Position numbers and translations under genes: made by a program. A stretch of 42,143 nucleotides of DNA, from NCBI GenBank assembly GCA_964495805.1, contig CAZBWV010000045.1:1-42143 (forward strand). Reading direction: 5' to 3'. Positions 33,609 to 41,809 of this stretch are shown one piece after another. A model generated the notes under the pieces. It was given only the letters and a program-made list of their open reading frames with translations, searched no databases and had not been told where the DNA came from. This stretch comes from JALXCH01 sp964495805 (GTDB lineage: Bacteria; Calditrichota; Calditrichia; RBG-13-44-9). The first letter of the stretch is position 1. Every line of letters starts with the position of its first letter.

Positions 33609-35181
33609 GTTTCCTTTCCGGACGTTTCCCCACGCCATAAGCCACTAATTTAATAAAAATGAGCAGTAAAGCCACGTAAAGGATTATTTTTCCGAACCAG
33701 TCGCCATGGCGGGTGAAAAAAGTTTGTTCATGGATGATGGGCAAATTCCCGATCAGGTTCTGTCGGGTGTTCAGAGCCGCAGTTTGCAGATAGCGGCCGG
33801 TGGGATCGATGAAACCGGAAATGCCGGTGTTGGCGCAGCGGATTACGCTCACCCGATTTTCCACCGCCCGAAACACCGCATAGCGGGCATGTTGAAACGG
33901 TCCGGTGGTCTGGCCAAACCATCCGTCGTTGGTAATGATACTCAGCAGATTGGCACCCCGGCGTACAAACTGACGGACGATATCCGGAAACACCGATTCG
34001 TAACAGATCACCGCGGAAAGTCCCACCCGGGTTACCCGGCTGGTGTCCTGCGTGAGAATAACATAGCGTTGCCCGTCCCACACACCCTCCCGAAACGGAA
34101 TTGTGAAGCGAAACACGGAATATTCGCTTCCGGCGAAGAAATCGCCGCCGCCCACATCTATTTTGCGCAGGAACGAAAGGGTGTTCTTAAACGGCATGCT
34201 CTCTGCCGCAGGAACCAGCGCCATCTTGTAATAGGTCTGGAAATAAGAATGGTGCGGGCGGAAAAAGAAAGCGGCGTTGTACGTTCGGTACTCCCCGGTG
34301 CTATCGCTAAATCGATAATCCGGTGTACCGGTTAACAGGTATATGCCGGTGGAATCCAGGAACTGGTGGATGTGCATGAGAGTTTCCACCCGGGCACGGA
34401 GGTAAAAGGGCGTCGCCGTCTCCGGCCACACAATCAAATCGGGTTGGGAGGCGGCAACCTCCCGACTGGCTTCCATAAGCATCCGGAAGGCTTCGTGCTG
34501 AAATTCCGGTTCCCATTTCCGGAACGGATCCACATTGGGTTGCACCAGTGCCGCGCGAATCATCGGATACTGCCCGGTTTGCAGGGAATGGATGCGCCAC
34601 TCACCGAATCCCAGCAGAATAAGCAGCATGCCAGATGCCAGCAACGGAGCGCGCCACTTCCAGTGGGAATAATTGGTCAGCAACAAATAAAACAAAACCG
34701 CCAGCCACAGCAGAATAAAGCTGAGAAACAGGTCGCCGGTATATTCGATAATCTGAATCAACGGACGGTAGTAGGTCTGAGTATATGCCAGGGTCATCCA
34801 GTTAAAGCGTAAATCGCTGAACTGACGGGTGTATTCAGCGGCGGTCCAGATAAAAGGCAGGCTGAGCAGTGCCCATTGCCGACTGCGCTGCCGAAACAGT
34901 GCATATAGCCACCACACCAGCGCGTAATGAAGGGAATTGATCAGGATGGTGACCACGGCACCAGCCAGTGTGCTGGATGCAATCCAGAACAGAGTGAGCG
35001 TCCCCCACAACAGTCCCAGCCAGTACCCCAATCGGAACGCCTGACGGGGAGATTTCCCCTCCAGAAAATGCAGGTAAATCGCCAGCGCTGCGGGAACAAG
35101 AAATCCCAGCGGAAACGGCGGAAAACTGAACATGAGCAGAATGCTAACTACCAGGGTCGTTTTCAGTTCGGCGCGATTCAA
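33592..35181 (-). CDS. lnt: Apolipoprotein N-acyltransferase
   Basis: Lnt adds the third acyl chain to lipoproteins in the inner membrane. The 529-residue protein has six or more N-terminal membrane helices, then a periplasmic nitrilase-like domain with the catalytic Glu in VWPETATPF, Lys in YYKMALVPAAE and Cys in VICYESVFPD, and a final C-terminal helix (IILYVALLLIFIKLVAYG). Length is normal. The start is a TTG at 35181 with GGAAAG upstream. It leads an overlapping cluster with the unknown anchored protein, the BamD-like lipoprotein and nadD. Confidence 0.95.
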   Translation of the reverse strand: MNRAELKTTLVVSILLMFSFPPFPLGFLVPAALAIYLHFLEGKSPRQAFRLGYWLGLLWGTLTLFWIASSTLAGAVVTILINSLHYALVWWLYALFRQRSRQWALLSLPFIWTAAEYTRQFSDLRFNWMTLAYTQTYYRPLIQIIEYTGDLFLSFILLWLAVLFYLLLTNYSHWKWRAPLLASGMLLILLGFGEWRIHSLQTGQYPMIRAALVQPNVDPFRKWEPEFQHEAFRMLMEASREVAASQPDLIVWPETATPFYLRARVETLMHIHQFLDSTGIYLLTGTPDYRFSDSTGEYRTYNAAFFFRPHHSYFQTYYKMALVPAAESMPFKNTLSFLRKIDVGGGDFFAGSEYSVFRFTIPFREGVWDGQRYVILTQDTSRVTRVGLSAVICYESVFPDIVRQFVRRGANLLSIITNDGWFGQTTGPFQHARYAVFRAVENRVSVIRCANTGISGFIDPTGRYLQTAALNTRQNLIGNLPIIHEQTFFTRHGDWFGKIILYVALLLIFIKLVAYGVGKRPERKHGTAV

Positions 35182-35665
35182 GGTCTTTCCGCTATTTTGG
35201 TCTCAATTCAAACTATTTAAAATACAAGAGATTCCGGGATATTGCCAAGGAATATTTTTTTACTGCTCCTTTCGGGAAACAACAGAAACTCTGATTTTTT
35301 ATACCATCGACGATGCTGACAGCACAGATTGATTGAACCGCTGAAAACACAAAATGTTCTCCCCAAATTGGAAGGGAAGAGAGAATACAGGTCATCCCGG
35401 GATTCTTTGGCGGACGTGTTTTTTCACCGCCGCCATGCCAACGGGGAGAGTGAAAAACCGACTGCCCTGCTACCGGAGACCTTTTGTACCGCCAATTAAT
35501 GAACAGACAAACTCCATGAACCCCAAAGCTCCCGGAGAGCTCAACCGGACATCCTGATCCATGAAAGATCAGCTTCGACCACTTCCCTATCCTATCCCCT
35601 TTTCCTCTCTCCCATTTTCTCTTTCTTCTTTCCTCAAAAGGTTCTCCGCCAAAAAGCGGATTCAA
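35182..35665. other. Intergenic region between ruvX and lnt, 484 bp
   Basis: Nearest lnt is a promoter candidate (35219-35248). At 35554-35572 is a perfect 6-bp hairpin CTGATC/GATCAG with a 7-nt loop. From about 35581 to 35636 the plus strand is almost purely pyrimidine, so the minus strand (3' of ruvX) is polypurine, as in the 22.7-kb region. A 150-codon open frame spans the whole region on the minus strand from a TTG directly after the ruvX stop, but its composition (many Cys and Trp, translated polypurine) is not protein-like. Confidence 0.6.
35219..35248 (-). promoter_or_regulatory. Candidate promoter of the lnt operon
   Basis: On the minus strand TTGGCA (35243-35248), an 18-nt spacer and TATTTT (35219-35224) lie ~38 nt before the TTG start of lnt. 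Confidence 0.38.
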
Positions 35666-36082
35666 TCACCGAACACCGCGGTCCAGAAAAGTCTGCAAAA
35701 TATACTGGGCAGCAATCTGGTCCACGATATCGCGGTGTTTGCCCGGTTTTTTCCCCATTTGCCGCAGCACCTGATGCGCCTGTCGGGTGGTTAATCGTTC
35801 GTCCAATAATTTCAGCGGAACAGGCAGCTTTGCGCGCAATTTTTCCGCAAACTCCCGCACTTCCCGGGTTTTCCGGGAATCCCCACCGGCAAGGGTCAGG
35901 GGAAGTCCCAGTACCACCTCCGCCACCTGATGCGCCTCCACCAGCTGACAGATCTCCTCAATTGCTTCTTTCTGCGATTGATAGTGAATGGTTTTCAGTG
36001 GCTGAGCCAAAAATCCGGTGGGGTCACTAATGGCGACTCCTATTCGCTTTTCTCCGTAATCCAATCCCATATATCGTGGCAC
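35666..36082 (-). CDS. ruvX: Putative pre-16S rRNA nuclease / Holliday-junction-resolvase-like protein
   Basis: The 138-residue protein of the YqgF/RuvX family has an RNase-H-like fold. The metal-binding Asp lies in MGLDYGEKRIGVAISDP near the N-terminus, GLPLTLAGG in the middle and DERLTTRQAHQVL before the C-terminal Asp of HRDIVDQIAAQYIL. Family members are linked to 16S rRNA 5'-end maturation. The start is a GTG at 36082 with AAGGAG six bases upstream. Length is normal. It is monocistronic and follows the HU terminator. Confidence 0.93.
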   Translation of the reverse strand: MPRYMGLDYGEKRIGVAISDPTGFLAQPLKTIHYQSQKEAIEEICQLVEAHQVAEVVLGLPLTLAGGDSRKTREVREFAEKLRAKLPVPLKLLDERLTTRQAHQVLRQMGKKPGKHRDIVDQIAAQYILQTFLDRGVR

Positions 36083-36171
36083 AACTGACTCCTTCTACTA
36101 CCGATTAAATTCTGGTGGTTTTCCTCTTAATGCTTGCTGGAGAATCATTCCATACCATTGCTTTCGGAAAT

Positions 36172-36207
36172 AAAAAACCGCTCAACCCACGTTGGGGCAG
36201 GAGCGGT
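36172..36207 (-). terminator. Intrinsic terminator of the HU-family gene
   Basis: The minus-strand hairpin has a 7-bp stem (36177-36183 with 36201-36207), an inner CCC/GGG pairing and a U-run of six (36172-36177 on the plus strand reads A). It lies 35 nt after the HU stop. Confidence 0.72.
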
Positions 36208-36241
36208 GATGATAAGCCAAGGATTCTATGAAAAAACGGAA

Positions 36242-36559
36242 TTATTTCTCTTTCTTTTCTAAAGGTTGTTTCAGCACATCCTTTAATAGCTTGCCCGGTT
36301 TAAAATGGGTTTTCCGACGCGCCGGGACGTAAATAATCTCGCCCGTTCGGGGATTACGGGCTTTGGGTTTGGGCTTGGTTTCTTTGACCTCAAACACGCC
36401 AAAGTCACGGATTTCGATACGAATTTCCGGGTCCGCTTCGCTCAGGATTTCCCGCAACGCTTCGAATACCGCATTCACAAATTCTTCGGTAACGTAAATC
36501 TTTTGACCCAATTTTTTGGCAACCCGTTTGGCAACCTCTTTTTTTGTCACAGTATTCAT
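36242..36559 (-). CDS. HU/IHF-family DNA-bending protein
   Basis: The 105-residue nucleoid protein has helices at the N-terminus (KKEVAKRVAKKLGQKIYVTEEFVN), the saddle strand IRDFGVFEVKE and the minor-groove arm with KARNPRTGEIIYVPAR, whose Asn-Pro inserts between base pairs. The tail after KPGKLLKDVL is Lys/Glu-rich. GAGGGG precedes the ATG. It is monocistronic with its own promoter candidate and terminator. HU and IHF subunits cannot be told apart with certainty; the first helix and 105-residue length fit either. Confidence 0.93.
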   Translation of the reverse strand: MNTVTKKEVAKRVAKKLGQKIYVTEEFVNAVFEALREILSEADPEIRIEIRDFGVFEVKETKPKPKARNPRTGEIIYVPARRKTHFKPGKLLKDVLKQPLEKKEK

Positions 36560-36607
36560 TCGTTACCCCTCTTGCGTCTTCCTCTAATTAAGCTATTAAT
36601 TTTCTAA

Positions 36608-36636
36608 AATTTAATGGCTCTGGCCATAATTTGCAA
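36608..36636 (-). promoter_or_regulatory. Candidate promoter of the HU-family gene (TTGCAA-N17-TAAATT)
   Basis: On the minus strand TTGCAA (36631-36636), a 17-nt spacer and TAAATT (36608-36613) lie 48 nt upstream of the ATG. This is the same hexamer pair and spacer as before accB. The surrounding gap is very AT-rich. Confidence 0.52.
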
Positions 36637-36662
36637 GAAAAAAAATTGTAAATTTAAAATTA

Positions 36663-38741
36663 TTAATCAGTAAGCCCCTGAATCAGGAAAATGGGAAGCT
36701 TTTTTCGACATTCCATGCCGGAAATGGTATCGCGAACTCGTATCTCCAGAATGTATTTCCCCGGCGGAAGATGCTCCGGACGGAAGGATTGCACCACCAC
36801 ATCGGTGGGTGTGCGACTGCTGTATTCGTTCACCACCGCTACCCGACGGGAAGAGCGGCGGAACCACTTCAGCCATCCGGATCTGCCCGCCGGTGACAAA
36901 CTGTTTTCCACTTCGTAGTGATATTCCCCCTGGACATCGGGAGTTAAATGGTACACTTCGAAATAGATGAACAGGGTATCCTGCCGGGAGAAATGTCCTT
37001 CCATTTCCGGAAAGATGCGCAGGTGATGCCGCACCAACGGATCGCCACCGGTCGCCGGTTCCACATGCCGGGAGACCACCACAGAGGAAAGCGACAGGGA
37101 ATCGTCGGAAAAATCGGGCACCATGACCTCCGACCGTCGGGAGAAGCTGGCGTCCCGGGTGCGATTCCAGATTTCCAGCGCATAGCGAATTGTGCTTCCG
37201 GGAACCGCCCACTCCGGTAAGGGAATTCGGGCAAACGCCCGGTAGTAGAAGTGGTCCCGACTTTGCCCGGGTTCAAGCGGGAAGGTTACCAAAAACGAAT
37301 CGACCACAGAGCGGGTCGGCACACCGGTGGAGTCCAGCCAGAAGAATCCCGTGCGAAACCAATGACGGCGATGGTGTTCCCTTTTCACCAGCATGCGAAA
37401 GGGAACCCAGAAGTACGCTCCGGCGGAGTCGGCAAATGCATACAGGCGGTAATCCGCCTGAACCGTGCCACCGCTGCGCTTAAATTCAAAACGTTCCGGT
37501 TTGGTGGCAAACACATCCCGCGCCACCAGGTTGTAGTCCACCCGGGTGCGCTCTTTGAACACCGATTTGCTGCGTGGCATGGGCTGGGTAAACCGAAACT
37601 CACCGTTCCAGAATTCATCGGAAAAAGAGAGCTGAAAATCCGGGTACACCCAGATTTGCTGGGGCGGATAAATGGCTCCCCACTCCATGGATTTACCGTA
37701 TTCCACGATATATTGGGGGCGTCCGTAACGGATGTAAGTGCGTCCCCGGTCGGTCTGCCAGCCTTCCACGTGCAGTGCGGGAACACCAAAGCGCATCTGG
37801 GCATAAGCCACCCGGCTGATGTGTTCCAGCAAGCGCTCGTTCTCCGGTGTCAGGAACAGCGGGTCTTTTTTCTTCCAGAAGCGGTCGGTGGTATCCGCAG
37901 CAGCGGAGCCGGGACCCTCTCCGGTAAGCAAACCGGGACTGAGAAAAATCCGGCGCTGATCTTCCGGCATGTGTGCCAGCGCTTTCTGAAACGCCTGGCT
38001 GGCTGCCGAATAGTTGCCCAGCGCATGGTAAGCCAATCCCAGAAACAGATAAAAATCCCGCGAATTGGGCACCCGCCGCACCATTTTGCTGAACAGACGC
38101 ACCATTTTCTCATATTCTTCCGCTTCGTAGTAGAGATTCCCCAGCAGCACCGCAGCCCGCTGATTGGTGGAATCCAGACGCATGGCGTGGTGCAGGTAGT
38201 TCACCGCCAGGTCGTAATCGTCGATGGCATACTCCCGAAAAGAAAGGGGAATTTCCGTATCGGTGTATCGGTAGTAATAGCGCAACATTTCGTGGAGGTG
38301 GATTTCCCCTAATGCCACCAGTGCGGGCACAAAATCGGGATTCTGCCGGAGCACTTTTTCGTACTGGCGGCGTGCCATCCCGGTAAATCCCTGCGCCCGG
38401 TACAATTCTGCCCACACAAACTGGTAAAAAAGCCGGTTGCGCGCAATCCGGTGAATTTTGCGCAACAGCGCCCGTGCAGCAAACCGGTTGTCCATTCCCC
38501 CTTTCTGTACCAGACAATATGCCCGCAGAGTGAGCAGCTCAGGATTGTCTGGATTGTGCTGCAGCAGGGAGTCCAGCAAGCTATCCGCCTGCCCGGTGCG
38601 GTGTTGCAGGCACAGCGCCTGCAGCCGGGCAACTGTAGTCGAATCCAGCGAAGGAACCGGGGAAGCCATTTGCGGGTAAAGTGGCAGGCGTACCACCATC
38701 CCCCAAATGAATAAAAAGCCTATGACCAGGGAACGTTTCAT
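36663..38741 (-). CDS. TPR and GWxTD-domain exported protein
   Basis: The 692-residue protein has a short N-terminal hydrophobic segment (LVIGFLFIWGMVVRLPLY) as signal. TPR-like helical repeats follow at ~35-270 (PELLTLRAYCLVQKGG, AAVLLGNLYYEAEEYEKMVRL, FYLFLGLAYHALGNYSAASQ). A GWxTD domain starts near 326 with GWQTDRGRTYIRYGRPQYI and EWGAIYPPQQIWVYPDF. The C-terminal half (~400-690) is beta-rich, with a possible surface-layer-like sandwich. GWxTD domains are typical of Acidobacteria, KSB1-type and related lineages and are of unknown function. It lies 90 nt after mutS. Confidence 0.85.
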   Translation of the reverse strand: MKRSLVIGFLFIWGMVVRLPLYPQMASPVPSLDSTTVARLQALCLQHRTGQADSLLDSLLQHNPDNPELLTLRAYCLVQKGGMDNRFAARALLRKIHRIARNRLFYQFVWAELYRAQGFTGMARRQYEKVLRQNPDFVPALVALGEIHLHEMLRYYYRYTDTEIPLSFREYAIDDYDLAVNYLHHAMRLDSTNQRAAVLLGNLYYEAEEYEKMVRLFSKMVRRVPNSRDFYLFLGLAYHALGNYSAASQAFQKALAHMPEDQRRIFLSPGLLTGEGPGSAAADTTDRFWKKKDPLFLTPENERLLEHISRVAYAQMRFGVPALHVEGWQTDRGRTYIRYGRPQYIVEYGKSMEWGAIYPPQQIWVYPDFQLSFSDEFWNGEFRFTQPMPRSKSVFKERTRVDYNLVARDVFATKPERFEFKRSGGTVQADYRLYAFADSAGAYFWVPFRMLVKREHHRRHWFRTGFFWLDSTGVPTRSVVDSFLVTFPLEPGQSRDHFYYRAFARIPLPEWAVPGSTIRYALEIWNRTRDASFSRRSEVMVPDFSDDSLSLSSVVVSRHVEPATGGDPLVRHHLRIFPEMEGHFSRQDTLFIYFEVYHLTPDVQGEYHYEVENSLSPAGRSGWLKWFRRSSRRVAVVNEYSSRTPTDVVVQSFRPEHLPPGKYILEIRVRDTISGMECRKKLPIFLIQGLTD

Positions 38742-38810
38742 GGAAACACAGTTTTAACTTGCGGGGAACAGGATTCTTTTCCGCTCGCTGCGGGCAGCAG
38801 AAAGCGGTAA

Positions 38811-38824
38811 CCGGAACGTTCCGG
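38811..38824. promoter_or_regulatory. Perfect 14-bp palindrome between mutS and the GWxTD gene
   Basis: CCGGAACGTTCCGG is its own reverse complement over all 14 bases. It sits 7 bp past the mutS stop and 69 bp before the GWxTD ATG. It has no loop, so a dimeric DNA-binding protein site is more likely than an RNA hairpin. Confidence 0.4.
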
Positions 38825-38831
38825 CAGCGTA

Positions 38832-41480
38832 TTACTTCTTCCCGGAGATCATTTCTTTGAGTTCGTTGAGTTTGAGCAGTGCCTGCAGAGGGGTCATATT
38901 TTCGATTTCCACTTTTTTCAGGGCTTCTTCCACCGGGGACTTCTGCATCAGGTCGAACAGGCTGAGCTGATTGCGGTCCACCGCGGTACCGGAGCGGCGC
39001 CGTGCCAGATGCGGCACGCGATTGGGAGAGACTTCGGACATCTCCAGGTTTTTCAATACTTCGCGGGCGCGCTCCACCACCTCCCGGGGTAAACCGGCCA
39101 TCTGCGCCACGTGCACTCCGTAACTGTTGTCCATTCCGCCTGGCTCTATTTTGCGCAAAAAGACCACAGTATCTTCCAGTTCTTTCACCTTTACCCGGTA
39201 ATTTTTGATGCGCGGGTACAGATGGGCCAGTTCGGTGAGTTCGTGATAGTGAGTGGCGAACAGGGTTTTGGCAGCCACTTTTTTGTTGTTGTGCAGATAT
39301 TCGGTAACCGCCCAGGCAATGGACAGCCCGTCGAAGGTGGAGGTACCGCGTCCGATTTCGTCCAGAATAATCAGGCTGCGCGGGGTAGCGTTGTTCAGGA
39401 TGTTGGCGGTTTCCAGCATTTCCACCATGAAGGTGCTTTCGCCAAAAGCCAGATTATCCGAAGCACCCACGCGGGTAAAAATGCGGTCCAGCACGCCAAT
39501 ATGGGCTTCGCTGGCCGGGACGAAACTGCCAATTTGCGCCAGAAGACAAATTAAGCCTACCTGGCGAAGGTAAGTGGATTTACCACTCATGTTCGGACCG
39601 GTCAGGATGATGATTTGAGTATGCTGATTGTCCAGTTCGGTATCGTTTTCGATGAACGGTTCGTCCGGGGGCAGCAGTTGTTCCACCACCGGATGCCGCC
39701 CGTCCCTGATGGAAATGCGCGTGGAATCGTCCACCACCGGCTTTACATAGCGATTGCGCCGGGCGACTTCGGCCAATCCGGCCAGTACGTCAATTTCGGC
39801 AATCAGCTCCGCATTGCGCTGGATGCTGCGTCCGTATTGCCCTACCTCCTGGCGCACTTTCTGAAACAGCTCATATTCCAGGCTGGCAATTTTTTCTTCC
39901 GCTCCTAAAATTTTATCTTCGTATTCCTTCAATTCCGGGGTAATGTAACGCTCGGCATTTACCAGCGTCTGTTTGCGGATGAAATAGTCCGGCACTTTGT
40001 CCTTGTGGGCGTTGGTGACTTCGAAATAGTACCCGAACACTTTGTTGTAACCCAGCTTCAGGGAGGGGATGTTGCATTTCTCTCGTTCGGCTTCCAGGAC
40101 CCGCGCCAACCAGCTTTTGCCATTTCGGCTGATGTTGCGCAGTTCATCCAGTTCGGGGTGGTAGCCTTCGCGAATGATGCCTCCGTCTTTTAAATTCAGC
40201 GGAGGGGCGTCCACAATAGCTGTTTCGATGAGTTGCACCACTTCCGCCATGGATTGCAAAGCTTCGGCATATTCGCCCAAAGCGGGGTGAGTTTGCGATC
40301 GCAACAGGTCGGCAATGGGTTCAATCAGTTTCAGGGAGTTTTTCAGCGCCACCAGGTCCCGGGGATTAGCTCTTCCGGTCACGATTCGGCTGAGCAGGCG
40401 TTCCAGGTCGGAGAATTTGCTCAGCAGTTCGCGAATTTTACCGCGCAGGTTGTCCTGCTGAAAAAAAGCGTCCACTTTGTCCAGCCGTTCGTGGATGGCG
40501 GGCAGGCGAATGAGCGGATGAGTAATCCAGCGTTTCAGTAACCGTCCGCCCATGGGTGTCCGGGTATCGTCCAGAATGGCAATCAGGGTGCCTTCTTTGC
40601 TTCCGCCCCACAGGGCACTGGTGATTTCCAGATTTCGCCGGGTGGTGGCATCCAGAATCATGTAGTCATCCAGTGCCAGATAGGCAATGCGTGAGATGTG
40701 GCTCAGGTCGGTCTGGTAATTTTCCTTCAGGTAGTGCATAATGGCACCTGCAGCGCGCAATCCCAGATCGGATTCTTCCACTCCGAAGCCTTTCAGATTG
40801 GGGGTGCGGAAGTGTTGCTTCAGAATCTCGTAGCCGTAGGTGCGCTGGAATACCCAGTCGTCCAGTCGGGTAAATGCACCTTCCAGCCGGTTGTGGAACA
40901 GCGCCTGCATCTCCTCGAATCGGCTGGCCGGTAGCAGCACTTCTTTCGGTGAAATTTGCTGAAAATAATCCACCATGCGTTCCAGCGCCACTTCGCTAAG
41001 ATAAAACTCTCCGGTGGAAATATCGCAGTAACTGATGCCACAGCGGTCTTTTTCCACCACCACGGAGGCAAGAAAATTGTTTGCTTTGTTTTCCAGAATT
41101 TTCTCAGAAAGGGCGGTGCCAGGCGTTACCACTTCGATCACTTCTCGCTTAACCACCGTTTTGGCCAGCCTGGGGTCTTCCACCTGCTCGCAGATGGCTA
41201 CTTTGTGACCGGCTTGAATCAACTTGGGCAAATATGCATCCAGTGCATGGTATGGGAATCCGGCCAGAGGTACCGCAGCGGACTTCCCATGCGATCGTTT
41301 GGTTAGAGCAATGCCCAGCACCCGGGAAACGATTTTGGCATCCTCATAAAACGTCTCGTAAAAATCCCCCATGCGATACAGCAGAATCATATCCCGGTAC
41401 TTGGCTTTGATTTCCAGATACTGCTGCATCAGCGGGGTAACGCCGGATTTTTTGTGATTTTTTTTCTTCTCTCTCGTCAT
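38832..41480 (-). CDS. mutS: DNA mismatch repair protein MutS
   Basis: MutS recognises mismatches and recruits MutL. The 882-residue protein has the mismatch-binding domain at the N-terminus with the Phe-x-Glu motif in RMGDFYETFYEDA, the connector, core and clamp regions, and the ATPase with Walker A GPNMSGKSTYLRQVG near residue 628 and the signature STFDGLSIAWAV. FATHYHELTELA is conserved. The start could be GTG 41486 or ATG 41480; GGAA at a suitable distance makes ATG likelier. A promoter candidate lies just upstream. mutL is not in the window. Confidence 0.97.
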   Translation of the reverse strand: MTREKKKNHKKSGVTPLMQQYLEIKAKYRDMILLYRMGDFYETFYEDAKIVSRVLGIALTKRSHGKSAAVPLAGFPYHALDAYLPKLIQAGHKVAICEQVEDPRLAKTVVKREVIEVVTPGTALSEKILENKANNFLASVVVEKDRCGISYCDISTGEFYLSEVALERMVDYFQQISPKEVLLPASRFEEMQALFHNRLEGAFTRLDDWVFQRTYGYEILKQHFRTPNLKGFGVEESDLGLRAAGAIMHYLKENYQTDLSHISRIAYLALDDYMILDATTRRNLEITSALWGGSKEGTLIAILDDTRTPMGGRLLKRWITHPLIRLPAIHERLDKVDAFFQQDNLRGKIRELLSKFSDLERLLSRIVTGRANPRDLVALKNSLKLIEPIADLLRSQTHPALGEYAEALQSMAEVVQLIETAIVDAPPLNLKDGGIIREGYHPELDELRNISRNGKSWLARVLEAEREKCNIPSLKLGYNKVFGYYFEVTNAHKDKVPDYFIRKQTLVNAERYITPELKEYEDKILGAEEKIASLEYELFQKVRQEVGQYGRSIQRNAELIAEIDVLAGLAEVARRNRYVKPVVDDSTRISIRDGRHPVVEQLLPPDEPFIENDTELDNQHTQIIILTGPNMSGKSTYLRQVGLICLLAQIGSFVPASEAHIGVLDRIFTRVGASDNLAFGESTFMVEMLETANILNNATPRSLIILDEIGRGTSTFDGLSIAWAVTEYLHNNKKVAAKTLFATHYHELTELAHLYPRIKNYRVKVKELEDTVVFLRKIEPGGMDNSYGVHVAQMAGLPREVVERAREVLKNLEMSEVSPNRVPHLARRRSGTAVDRNQLSLFDLMQKSPVEEALKKVEIENMTPLQALLKLNELKEMISGKK

Positions 41481-41809
41481 TCGCACATTCCGTTCGTCCG
41501 ATACCAGTGACGAAATTACGGAGAAAAGGAAGGAAAAACAACCGCTTCCGGATGAAGGGAAGAAAGGGTTCGGGGGAAAGATGAAATGGCGCTTCGAACT
41601 CAGCGCCGTGCATTGCGGAAAGGGCGGAAATTCTCCGCCCCCACTTTAACTTCCTGTTCAGGTTCATTTAAAACGGAATGAGCCAGGTTAGAATAGGCGT
41701 ATGGTGATTATTCCCGCCACCTCCGTCCAATCATAAACCCCAGACCGGGGCAGGATTCATCTTTCATAGACGCCCCTGCCCCCAAGTTCTGGTTCAGAAT
41801 TTTTATTTT
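41481..41809. other. Intergenic region upstream of mutS, 329 bp, with hairpins
   Basis: Two perfect hairpins occur: GGCGCT/AGCGCC (41588-41593 with 41602-41607) and GGGCGGA/TCCGCCC (41622-41628 with 41634-41640). Farther up, GGGGCAGG (41747-41754) pairs with CCTGCCCC (41775-41782), while CCCC and GGGG at 41738-41750 form a competing hairpin. These lie 3' of the sorting-domain gene, with only weak U-runs, so they may be terminators or part of the mutS leader. I saw no coding frame or RNA gene. Confidence 0.5.
41513..41541 (-). promoter_or_regulatory. Candidate promoter of mutS
   Basis: On the minus strand TTGTTT (41536-41541), a 17-nt spacer and TAATTT (41513-41518) lie about 33 nt before the mutS ATG. 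Confidence 0.4.

Noticed and set aside
35213..35665. A 150-codon minus-strand open frame directly after ruvX
   Set aside because: It begins with TTG without a good ribosome binding site, translates the polypurine tract, is rich in Cys and Trp, and has no domain-like pattern.
37251..38312. A 353-codon plus-strand open frame antisense to the GWxTD gene
   Set aside because: It is long but lies fully opposite a gene with TPR and GWxTD motifs, and it shows no domain or ribosome binding site of its own.
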